Source: Eumeta japonica (lineage: Eukaryota; Arthropoda; Insecta; Lepidoptera; Psychidae). From it: a DNA stretch of 64,000 nt. Shown piece after piece: positions 38,200 to 47,717 of this stretch. The notes beneath the pieces were generated by a model. That model did no database searches and was not told the DNA's origin. It was given only the letters and a program-made list of their open reading frames with translations. A program made the translations under genes and the position numbers. Every line of letters begins with the position of its first letter. Position 1 is the stretch's first letter. The stretch covers positions 434,001 through 498,000 of the forward strand of contig BGZK01000289.1 of NCBI GenBank assembly GCA_005406025.1, in the 5' to 3' direction.

Positions 38200-38520
38200 G
38201 TTGGCGGGGCCGGGGCCGCGCGGGCGGCGCCGTTAGGAGGCCTAATGGCCGCCATTTGTCTTGTCCGGCCTCTCGCCGGGGCCCACTAATGAAATTATTG
38301 CCGCAACTACACTAAGGTTATAAATACCCCCAGAGGCCGGACGCCACCTTGTTTCGTACTAATGGACCGGTCAAACTGTAAACTGTGTTATCAATGAAAT
38401 TACAATTAGTGTCGGCGGGGAGGGAGCGGGGATAAAAATCGAGGGTGAGGAAGCCGCGTCCGGCGGGGCCGAGACTGCTGGTCATGCGCCGCCCGACGCG
38501 AACGGCCTTAGATACGATGC
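38200..38520. promoter_or_regulatory. GC-rich candidate conserved non-coding element
   Basis: Words such as 'gcggggccggggccgcgcgg', 'ggaggcctaatggccgccat', 'cccactaatgaaattattgc' and 'ggttataaatacccccagag' combine GC boxes, TAAT cores and a TATAAATA-like word (about 38320). No coding frame is present. The TATA-like word next to GC boxes would also allow a promoter, but no transcript start can be shown. Confidence 0.3.
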
Positions 38521-39532
38521 TGCGTTACCTTAAAGCTGAAATCGACTTAACCACATTTTATTGTCTGTGTGTCGGTACTGCGGAGATCGATTTATTTGGG
38601 CATAATCGATGAACACTTAATTAAAAATATATATGTGATTGCGATAGTAAAATAGTAAAAGTTGTCATCGTCCCCTCTATTTATGATAGTCTAGTTTCAG
38701 AGTGTCGAATTTTCCACCAGTTTTTGTCGCTTTTTCCTGGAAATGTGATAGTACAATTATCGCATTGAAATAATTAAATCCAGGAGCAGGAAAAGTAAGG
38801 GTTTTTAAACGATTTGTATGTATAGATCGATTAGTGTATTGAAACTGAACAAGTACATCGAGTAATGTTGAAATCGGGACCAAAGTTTTTCGATTTCATT
38901 ATGAACGACTCAATGCAAAAATATCCGAAATTCAATTATGATCCAAAACCTCCGTTACAAGTACCATTAGATATACAATAATAGCTATCAACGTATATCT
39001 AATATCAGCGCGAAAGCAGATATTGTTACACGGCGTGGAAAACGTCTGGAGTCGTAAGAACGTCAGCTGGCTCGGACAATCAAAACTTTGCGGCTAGCGG
39101 AATTTTCTGGCGGACGGCGCGAGCGTGCGGCCGACGGCGCGCGCGCCGCCAATATATGAGTTGGGTTATGCGTCGTGCGACTGTTTCGTTATTTGCCAGC
39201 TGCAAAAAAAGTAAACAAATAGTGCTTAGCTTAGACCATATAGATTTCTATAACTTATTTAAAGGAAATGCATGCATTTTTACTCGATGTTCAATAATTA
39301 TGTCTAGTGGAGTACATCTTAATTAAAAAAAAAAATTACGGAAAATATTTAAATTGTTATTTTTGACAATAATGATTAAGAAACTCCTTTAAATTGATCA
39401 CAGTATCAATCTCGTTCTTTCATTTCAAGTGTTTGTGTATGCGCTGGTTCCTTGATCAGGGTTGTCCCTTTCACCCTATCCTCGAAACTTCATACAGCGG
39501 CAAATCAAGGAATGGAAAAGAGAGGAACTCAC

Positions 39533-39596
39533 CTTTCTGTGTGATGTCTTCATTCTCGGCGGCCACCGTAGTTTCGAGCACGACTGCGGGTTTGTG
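39533..39596 (-). CDS. Possible 64-nt internal exon (weak)
   Basis: On the minus strand, CCAG at 39600-39597 could be an acceptor, and GAAAG followed by GTGAGT (39532-39527) is a near-consensus donor. The 64 nt between read HKPAVVLETTVAAENEDITQ plus K in an open frame. Its codon third positions are GC-rich (GTC GTG CTC ... GTG GCC GCC GAG) although the flanks are AT-rich. The pyrimidine tract upstream of the acceptor is poor, which is the main weakness. The peptide matches nothing I can name. If real, it would imply a minus-strand host gene spanning this region. Confidence 0.18.
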
Positions 39597-40324
39597 CTGG
39601 CTTTATACCGAACACGTAATATTCACTTGCGAGTTGCGGTTCACAAATTAGATTAATAATTATAACAACATATGATGAACGATTTGCGGTTGCGTTCGCG
39701 TTCGATGAACAGAAGAAAGCGAGTGCGGGTAGGAAACAAATTGGATGGCGGGTGTTAAGGAGGGGGCTATTGCCACTGCATTTAACCTCGAGAATACGGC
39801 GTAAACAGTTTGATTGATAAAAATATCACTGTTTGTTACAAAAGTTGCTGAACACCGAAAGTAATCAATCAACTTGCACAATATCTATTTTTGTGCTGAT
39901 TCATAAAAGCGAATTATACTATAGCAGCAATATATGTTTAGATTTTTTCTTACTATCATTGCATTTACGAATTTCTATATAATTATTTATAATGTAACTG
40001 TTCACTTTTACGACATAATTCTTCAAATACCCATTGGGCAATTACGGTATGGACTATTTGCGTCAGGCCTCTAGACGCGACCGCGATGGCGCGCCTTCAC
40101 AACCGCTCGGAGCGCGAACTAATTCAACACCGCAGAAGTAGGTACAGCGTCAACATCGTTTTGAACCAACTGCAGTGAACTGGAAACGGTCTTTTATACT
40201 CGACTCGGAATGCGACGTTCTTACTCAAGCGTTAATACTTAACAAAATTACGAGTAAACACGGAAGTTCGTTTGTTAAAAAATTGAATCAACAAAAATTT
40301 ACATCAGCAGCAGTTTTGACAAAT

Positions 40325-40847
40325 AAAAAATTGGTTGCCTGTAAAGTCGGTATACGGGCGAAAGTTTTACGTGACAACGACTTTGAGTGGTAAAATCATT
40401 TTAATGTGAATATTCATTCGTATAGTAGGAAGAAGGATGAAATAATAGTAACAATTTAAAACATTTATTTATACAAAGAATTATATTTAAAACATTAATT
40501 TATACAAAGAATCTCGCACTGAATTTCATATTAACAAAATTTTATTTTACCTTTACATACATACGTATTTATATACAAATATACATACAATAACTTGCAA
40601 TACATTTGCGTACAATGAAACAGCGTTTACTACAACTTAACTTGTTCCTATCTGAGTGGAAGGGACGCGTGCCTTTCACTTTTTATGTCTGTCTCTCTCG
40701 CTCTTAGGCGGGCTAACCATGCCCGAGTGGAAGGGACGCGTGCCTCTCACTCGCTCTCATTGTGAGCGCATAACGTGAGCGGAGCGTAACGCAGTTTCTT
40801 GAAGTGTCACCCGGCAAACCAATTTATAAGACGTTGTCACGTCAAAA
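40325..40847 (+). mobile_element. R520 repeat copy 2 (non-autonomous, MITE-like)
   Basis: Nearly identical to copy 1 (2766-3292), with differences such as 'acaattatac' versus 'acaaatatac' and 'cccggtcaac' versus 'cccggcaaac'. It holds the same TTTTACGTGACAACG and CGTTGTCACGTCAAAA inverted words and the same internal duplications. The 72-codon frame 40175-40393 runs from unique DNA into the repeat and stops there. Its last 25 or so residues are therefore repeat-derived and it should not be called a gene on that basis. Homology with copy 1 starts at 'aaaaaattggttgcctg', about 40 bp outside the left inverted word. Confidence 0.78.
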
Positions 40848-41574
40848 TCCAGATTGCAAAGGCATGTGAACCGGTTTTTTTTGATATGAATATTTAACTA
40901 AAAAAATTGTCTGAAACAAAATAAAAGAATGGCTTCGAAGTACGCTCGATAGAAGCGAAGCTCCTACATTATTTTATATGAAAACGATTTTCCATAGAAA
41001 TATGCATTTCATTTTATATTAAAAGTTATGTGACGAATGTATATATTTAATATATCGTACAGATTTCCGATTGTTAATAAACATTATTATTTTGTGTGCA
41101 ATATTTATGTAGTATTTAAAATATAAAGCATTAATTATACGATCGTGCGTGGTGGTTTGTGTGTTTGTGTTGGATGTAGTAGTGTAAGTACACGTCAATG
41201 ATAGAGAAAGATAACGGTGACGGTGACGCTGTTTGTGAGTCAACTGTAGTTGTGTGTTCTTAGTTATTTCGTGATAGCTGAATTTGTAATGACACAATGA
41301 AAAATCAAAAAGTACGAGTTGGAATCGCACGAAGAGGATTCTTCAAGGTAAATTACGTTGTCTATAGTTTTCTTTAATTTGTGGCAACCGAAAACAAATG
41401 TACAAGTAAGTTTTTACGCACGACATTGAAAGATTTCTCATTTTAATTTAAGAGCATAGTCTTCTTAAATAGGTTTTCCTATAATCAGTTAAATTTCCTG
41501 TATTTCTTTTCAAAATGTTAGACTAAGTAATTTCGAAGATAAGGGGGAATAGTCAATTTTTTTAATGAAACTGT

Positions 41575-42025
41575 TTTTTAGGGTTCCCAGCTAAAGAAAC
41601 TGTCTGGATCTCTATGCACGGCCCTGGTCTTTTTAATACCTTTTCTATGGAAAATGCTATCTTAATATTAATAGCTCATGTTTTAATATGTCTGTTTTTA
41701 TAGTTATAGTTAAACAAGCTTTTGAAAATGTTTGTCGGATAATACATTTGAGACCCTGACAAAAGACTCGTGCATTTGATATGTCACACGATACAGTTTT
41801 AATTTAATCCCTAAACTGACTCCCATATTAGAAAAAAATTCTTTAAGTTATACGTCCGTGATTTGCTCATCGCAATTCGAATATGTACAAACTTTTCTAT
41901 ATAATCGGTCCATAGATTCGGTGTAAATTGGCTGTGACAGATGGACGGACAGACACACGCGTGCTCATATACTCTTCTATGAAACTCTTTCAATTTCTTT
42001 CTTTCGACATAGTGAACCCTAAAAA
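41575..42025 (+). repeat. Degenerate lepidopteran repeat bounded by inverted 'TTTAGGGTTC' words
   Basis: It starts at 'ttttttagggttcccagct' (41575) and ends at 'agtgaaccctaaaaa' (42025), so the two ends are inverted copies of about 11-12 bp. Near the right end is 'cagatggacggacagacaca', the GACA-rich run usual before the 'ggaaccctaaaaa' end of a common moth repeat. The interior is diverged and non-coding. Confidence 0.5.
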
Positions 42026-42124
42026 TGCGGAAGTAGTTGCTCATCTTTTTTTTAGTGTCAAGCTTTTCAATAAAATTTTTCGTATGCCCCTCGTGACGTT
42101 GCCATTCTTTTTATTCTATCAAAC

Positions 42125-42520
42125 ATAACATCAAAATCGTAATTAAACCTCCCGTTAATATCTCTCGGCCACGTTTAATATCGTGGAATAAGATAATTTC
42201 AATCGGACTCACCATGAAACCACTTCAAAAACGAACACCGCGCCGCGAACAATTCCCGCCGCAAAGAGAACCGCACAGTTTTATCGACCCTGCGCCCCTC
42301 TGCCGGTGAAAAATATCAACTCATCTCGGGGAAAGGCCTAATCTTCCGACATCAAACGCCCGAAGCCCAAACCTCGATATTACACGCGTCATTTGAACAG
42401 TTTCAAAGACATTCCTGGGCGGGATGAGAAAAAATTAAAATAACAAAGCGCGCCCGATGGAGGCCGCGCCGGGCGGGCGGTGCGCCGGCGCGGGGGCTCG
42501 CGACGCCTCTTCGTTTCTAC
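42125..42520. promoter_or_regulatory. Mixed-to-GC-rich candidate regulatory block
   Basis: The block runs from 'aattaaacctcccgttaata' through 'cgcgccgcgaacaattcccg' to 'ggccgcgccgggcgggcggt'. It has GC boxes, AATTA-type words and GATAA (about 42188). No coding frame is present. The role is inferred from composition. Confidence 0.3.
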
Positions 42521-43314
42521 TTTTATGCGAAGGTATAAGTTATAATTGAAAATACCCTTATGGCACGGGAGGAGCTCTCGTTTTTCTCGTTTATATTCAA
42601 CTTCATAGTGATAACAGAAAGGTTTAATAGTTCACGAAATATTCCAAAAAGCTCGATTTAGAAAACTCACATGTGTTCCTGTTAGTTTTGAGGCAGGCAT
42701 ATGCGTTACATCAAAGTTGTTGAGATGCATCTTTGTATAAGACAAAGTGACATATTGGGTCGTGTCTACGATGAAATCTGCGGTTATTTAGACCTCGATG
42801 AACAACTGAATTTAAAATGATTGTTTATCCAATACCGGACTAAGGATTTATCGTAATGATATGTATTTACATGCACTTTGTATTATCTCAGGCCCACACG
42901 CCATAATTCTTTTTATTTTAAATTGAAGGGCTCGTACTTAAGGCCTCCACGCTGGTTCAGTTCGGGTTCAATTACTTTAGGTTAGAAACTGAAAGGTAAA
43001 CCATAGAATCTGTATTATTTGTCACATTTCAGGCGATTATTTATGTGAACATATGTATATGAATAGATCTAATTTCGTACATTTCAATGTTTTAACTATT
43101 CTCCGCCTTATACAATTCCTATTGCGTTAATCATGAACAATGTCATTTGTTGCTCGAGCAATACATAAAAAATAGAATTTTCCTTTTTTTTGTAAACGTA
43201 GCTAATATAAAATTTATTTTACGCAAATTGCTTATCCATATTATACTATGATAATAACGTTTTATTTTAAAAGAACTTGTCCATATGTGTAAACGTATTG
43301 TCTCCACGAGACGC

Positions 43315-43560
43315 ATATAAGCCGAAGCAATTTCAATTAACTTAATTCACTCCGCTAGATGCGCGAATAAACACTCCAAGCGTGACATCTGACAGACAAA
43401 CCTTCGCTCTTTTCCCTCCAACACGCGGTCGGCTTTGAACGCCTCCGAACGGTGGCAGATTTTAAACGCATCCCGCCATTTCGAGGCCCATTAGCCGAGG
43501 TGAAAGCGGCCTGATTGTGATTGATTACACCTCAAACGCCGCATTGTACGCCGAAACGAG
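43315..43560. promoter_or_regulatory. Mixed-composition candidate conserved element
   Basis: Words include 'caatttcaattaacttaatt', 'ccaacacgcggtcggctttg', 'ggcccattagccgaggtgaa' and 'ctgattgtgattgattacac'. The last carries TGATTGAT, a PBC/homeodomain-like site. The plus-strand frame 43517-43807 starts here but crosses the transposon boundary at 43776, so it is not a gene. Confidence 0.3.
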
Positions 43561-43775
43561 GAATGCGTGGAGAGCTATGACTTCTCATCGGCTACACCGT
43601 TTGGTATTTTTGGCGATTGAAATTGTTCGGAGCGTTTTTTTTTCTTACACCTTTATGTTGATACATTTGTTATTTATTACTATTACTAGGATTGTTACTA
43701 GTACTAATCTTCTTCTTGTTTTAAATTTCTGTAATAATTATATAGTTAAAAAATTTAGAATTGAATGTCTAATAA

Positions 43776-45827
43776 CACTGGTCAACAGTGGCTTAGGTGC
43801 GGAGTAGTTGTATTTTTTTTCTAACTTAGGACTTTATACTGACTACAACAGCAAAAATTTTGGAGTCCTGCGTGTAGTTTATTAAATTTTGACTTGTATA
43901 TATAAAAATACAATTATGTAAAAAAATAGCATTTATAACATTATTATGAACTTAAAAACCTTTTTAACACGATTTTCGTGAATGAGTGTAGTGGAACAAT
44001 TACGTTGTATTCCCAACAGTAATCAGCCATCATATGCTGATCCTATCGACCTTGATACCTTTCTTCTATAGTTTTTAGGTCCTGGTGAAACCACTCCCCT
44101 TATTCATCGCTATAGAATCCGAGATTCTCTGGAAATTGATAAAGATGACTATGTAGGTAGTGCATTTTAATGGACATATTACATAGTAAGTTTTTAAAGT
44201 TGTCTAGCGTGTCGTTTACAATTTTAGTGTAGTTATTTGACTTGTGATTTCCGAGAAAATTTATTATAATTTCAGTAAACGAAATCCACGCAGATCGTTC
44301 CACATTGTTCATTAAACTTACGAAGTCCGTATCATTTATTAATATTCTCATTTGTGGGCCATCGAAAATACCCACTTTTATTTTTTTCCGTGCTTAAACC
44401 AGGAAATTTTCTCATTATATAGGAAAAGCATTGCCCATGTTAACTAACTCCTTAAGAAATTGCTTCATAAGGCCTAGCTTTATATGCAAGAGAGGCGATA
44501 TAATTTTGTATTTTGAAACCACAGATCCATTTATGATATTCTGCTTTCCCACCTCCATCATCTCACAAACGGGCCAATCTCTTTTTCCCAGTGTTAATCC
44601 TTGACACGACTGACCCACAGACAATAAAAACATGGGTATTTGGTGTATCCACTTTGCTATTCTAATAAAAAGTTAATCATTTTTAAGTCTACACAAATAC
44701 TCCATTGGGGTTCGTTATATTTCATTTTGTCAGCATAATTGAAATATTTTGTTATTCTTCCTTTAAATTGGTTGAATGAGCTATGGGAACTGAACCATAT
44801 TTTTTACCATTGTGTAAAAGGACACACCTAAGGCTTCGTTTCAGAGCTGTTTATAAAGAGATGCTAATCATTTTCCCGGTATTCTGCAAGACCTATTTTG
44901 AAAATAAGGTTTTGTACGTCTGGACAAAAAACAATATCATTTTCCGAATGAAAAAATGGTAGAAAACCTTGCTCTATTGTACGATAGAACGTCACTGTTG
45001 TTCCTGACGCCATCAATTTTTTTTCTCTTAATTTAAAAGCCAATATTTCTGCAGATTCTTTAGGTAAATCAAAATCCCTTATCGAATCATTTACTTCTTC
45101 TTGGATAAATGTTTTTGGTTTTATAGACGCCGTTCCTCCGAAATCACTGCCGCTCTTCATATTACTAAAGTTTTCTTCAAATGATAGTTCACCGATAGAA
45201 GAAAATGTTGGAACAGGTACTTCCTCTGAATGTGGTAAGGGTCTTCTAGCAGATTCTGCACGTCTGGGTAAACCATTTTTTTAAAGTTAACGCCAAGCAA
45301 ATTGACACAGCAGAAGTAACAGTCGTCGTAGTGATTTTTTTTGTTCTTTCCATTGCATAGGCACTCCGAACCTCATTAGACTTCTTTGATCACAGACCCA
45401 TTGTATCAAGTGTTTGTAGTACATTTTACAAACAATCTGGGGTATCCACGGCTTGAATTCATCCACAATTTTCAACTTGAAATAGGAAAATAGGCACTTT
45501 TTATAAATTTTGTTAAAGATTTCCTGAATTTTTTAACTGTATATTCACCACAAATATAACAAAACACATTTGGATCATTAAGACAACTTCTTCGCGATGA
45601 ACAAATTATATAAAAATAAATTTATTTATGTAAATGTACTGATAAGATAGCAAAACGAACACACAAAAGTATTAATTGCAGCCAACACTCAAAACAGAGG
45701 ATAGATAGAAAACTACACTTAAGAAAAAATAATAAAAAATATTTTTAGTGTTTACAATGCATACCTAATACAAAACCATCAACGGTATTTCGGCACCAAT
45801 ATTTATTTTTTAATTTGTTGACCAGTG
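43776..45827 (-). mobile_element. Complete decayed DNA transposon with CACTGGTCAAC ends
   Basis: The unit is 2052 bp. Its ends are perfect 11-bp inverted repeats: CACTGGTCAAC at 43776-43786 and GTTGACCAGTG at 45817-45827. Allowing one mismatch, the inverted match extends outward to 17 bp (TAATNACACTGGTCAAC). TAA lies directly outside each CACTGG end, fitting a 3-bp target duplication. Most of the interior is one decayed gene on the minus strand (separate entry). CACTG ends with 3-bp duplications recall the CACTA/CMC group, while a TAA duplication also recalls PIF/Harbinger. The protein does not show the motifs I know for either. I assign the unit only as a class II element of unknown superfamily. 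Confidence 0.7.
43945..45615 (-). pseudogene. Decayed gene of the FCYICGEY / LHIKLGLMKQF protein family (candidate transposase)
   Basis: Minus-strand pieces in order: CLNDPNVFCYICGEYTVKK (about 45595-45540); EFKPWIPQIVCKMYYKHLIQ and RFGVPMQWKEQK (45470-45350); SARRPLPHSEEVPVPTFSS (about 45250-45195); EEVNDSIRDFDLPKESAEIL with FRT/FLPFF (45095-44940); LFINSS, KYNEPQWSICVDLKM and GYTKYPCFYCLW (44870-44610); LLHIKLGLMKQFLKELVN (about 44485-44430); a MGIFDGPQMR block (44375); CNMSIKMHYLHSHLYQFPEN (about 44180-44120); then FHQDLKTIEERYQGR and HMMADYCW (about 44085-44010). Several Cys pairs suggest zinc binding. I recall this block order as a repetitive 'uncharacterized protein' family in aphids, Hydra and other animals. 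Frameshifts and stops are plain: a stop after YSDE, one in EERYQGR-stop-DQ, and others between 44640 and 44870. No active product is expected. Confidence 0.75.
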
Positions 45828-46463
45828 TAATTAATTCAGCATATTATGGATTTCTTTTTTATATTTCATGCTCAATCAAAACGTTTTCAGTTCCGATTTT
45901 AAAATGTTTCGAATAGATGTTAGACAATGTGAAATCGTGGAACATTTCATGCAGTACGATCACAATCTCATAAGATACGATTCTAAAATTAATGTTCAAA
46001 ACTGTCCAACCAAATTCTAAACTTAATAACGAAAGAACAGGTGCGAGGTTACGATCTTCAGCTAAAAACACACAGGCGTATCAATTGACAGTTTTCCAAG
46101 CGCGAGCGACAGAGAGAAGTGAAGACAAGACGAATGAATAAGATAAGGAAGCCAAAGTATTCCAGAAACACGTCCCAGTTAGTAATTTTAATTTAATTTT
46201 GTCATAATAGGAATCCTAATTGTTAAAACGTGGAACAACAATCTGCTGTTGCTTTTCCGAAGAAAGAAAAGGAGACCAACCCGTGGTGAAGAATTACCGA
46301 CACATCATAATGTTTTATCACTTGTAGAATTTGTTTTACGGTATCACAAACCGTCGGGTGTGTGGTATTGACCACTTCCAATCACCCAACCAAACTGCTT
46401 TCCGATGAGGCTTCAGCTTCGTGAACCACGTTCAAACGTCATAAGAAAACTGAATATTGCGTA
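45828..46463. other. Spacer between two DNA transposons
   Basis: No gene is supported. The 70-codon minus-strand frame at 45859-46071 has no known motif. The sequence is AT-rich to mixed. It separates the CACTGG-ended element from the mariner. Confidence 0.6.
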
Positions 46464-47717
46464 AGGCTCACAGAAAATTTCTGGGATGAATGACAGAAAA
46501 ATACTAAAGAACGGAGAAAAATAAAATTATTGTTTTTCAAAATATTCTCCGTTGGCATAAATGGACATTTTCATACGAATAAACAAATTTTGAAAACATT
46601 TATGCCATTCCTCCCTGGTGACCTCGGAAACATGTTTTTCATACTCTTCGACAGCCTCTTCTGGGGATGAAAATCCTTGACCGCGTAATTGATTCTTAAT
46701 GTTTGCGAATAAAAGAAAGTCACAAAGTGCCGAGTCGGAACTGTTTGTTGGATAGCTCATAAGTTCTATGTTTCGTTCAAACATTTATTTATCTATTTGG
46801 ACGTGTGAGAACTGGCATTGTCATGGTGCACGATGATACGACGTTTTCGGTTATTTTTACGGAATTTCCCAATAAACACCGGCGAAAATTCGTTATTCAT
46901 GACACAACAATTCTCCAAAGCAACAGCAATCACGTGTCCAGTTTTATTAAAAAAGAGACACTTCACTCGCGTGCCAATTTGGTTGGTTTCGGCTCATCTC
47001 AATAGACTCGTACGGCCCATTGCTACTTTATTTTGGGATCGTAGCAATAAAACCATGTTTCGTCATCTGTTTCTACGTCCCACACCAAATTTGACGCCCC
47101 TTCCATGAATTTGGTAAGAATGGTATTGCACCAAGTAACGTGATCAGTTTTTTGAGTCCCAGTCAAACTGTGTGGAAATCACCCTGAGCACAACTTTTTC
47201 ATACTCAAATGTTTGTATAGGATTGATCGTATTTGACTAACACCTATGCCTAAGAATGTCCGAGTTACATGGCGGATCACATGCCTGTCTGTTTCGATCA
47301 TACGGCGCACAGCATCGATGTTTTTATTGTTCACAGCGATGGACCGACGACCATCACCAAAACTCGTCACTGATATTGATATGACCGCACTAGAATTCTG
47401 TAAGCCAGTCATAAATAGCCGTCTTGCATAGTGCTTCATCGCCAAAAGCAGTTCGAAACCGACCGAGACTCTACTGAACTGTCAAATTACATTTAAGGTC
47501 GTAGTAGATCACACTACGAAAATTTTCTCGACTTAAGTCCATATTGATTAAAAGACACGCAGTTTTTAGATTGACGCCACAATGTAAAAACAATTGACAG
47601 TTAGATGAAACAAACTGTATACTAGGCCCAAAAAGTTCCATTTTCAAATGCAGTAATTACTTTTTAAATATTGTTTATGTATGTGGCCAGTTCCAAAAAC
47701 TTATAGTGCACCCCACA
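46464..47717 (-). mobile_element. Full-length, decayed mori-like mariner transposon
   Basis: About 1.25 kb. The left end 'aggctcacagaaaatttctg' follows a TA at 46462-46463. The right end, read inward on the minus strand, is 'ggggtgcactataagttttt' (from about 47714). It resembles the left end of the other mariner (28150, 'gggcgcactgaaaatttctg'). The exact right boundary is uncertain by a few bases (a TA lies at 47718-47719). The single gene inside runs right to left. The inverted ends are imperfect, in keeping with age. Confidence 0.82.
46527..47542 (-). pseudogene. Mariner transposase pseudogene (mori-like)
   Basis: The reading starts at ATG (47542-47540) with MDLSRENFRSVIYYDLKCNL, has a stop before SLGRF, then FGDEALCKTAIYDWLTEF (helix-turn-helix region). 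After a frameshift come IDAVRRMIETDRHVIRH and LYKHLSMKKLCS. The catalytic domain follows: TDDETWFYCYDPK (first Asp), HHDNASSHTS (second Asp, about 46810) and SDSALCDFLLF (third Asp, about 46730). It ends in MSIYANGEYFEKQ with a stop at 46527. The span of ~339 codons matches the usual mariner length of about 340-350. All three catalytic Asp positions seem present, but frameshifts and stops (for example DPKIK-stop-QW) make it inactive. Confidence 0.82.

Larger units (their letters stand above)
32751..40324. other. Long non-coding stretch with several GC-rich blocks
   Basis: No gene is supported over about 7.6 kb, apart from a weak exon candidate at 39533-39596. Repeat tails are rare here; one lies at 35459-35520. 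GC-rich or mixed blocks at about 35230-35375, 36060-36220, 37020-37225, 38200-38520, 39055-39170 and 40060-40150 are spaced roughly 1 kb apart. Such spacing is seen in regulatory regions of developmental genes. Confidence 0.5.
40848..43775. other. Non-coding stretch
   Basis: No gene is supported. It holds a degenerate repeat (41575-42025) and two mixed-composition blocks (42125-42520 and 43315-43560), listed separately. The minus-strand 103-codon frame at 41019-41330 is low-complexity (Thr/His-rich) and unrecognised. Confidence 0.55.

Noticed and set aside
40175..40393. 72-codon frame ending in KVGIRAKVLRDNDFEW
   Set aside because: Its C-terminal part is encoded by R520 copy 2, a repeat end rather than a gene.
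43517..43807. 96-codon plus-strand frame
   Set aside because: It crosses the left end of the CACTGG transposon at 43776.
46805..47108. Plus-strand frames of 66 and 96 codons
   Set aside because: They are antisense shadows of the mariner transposase.
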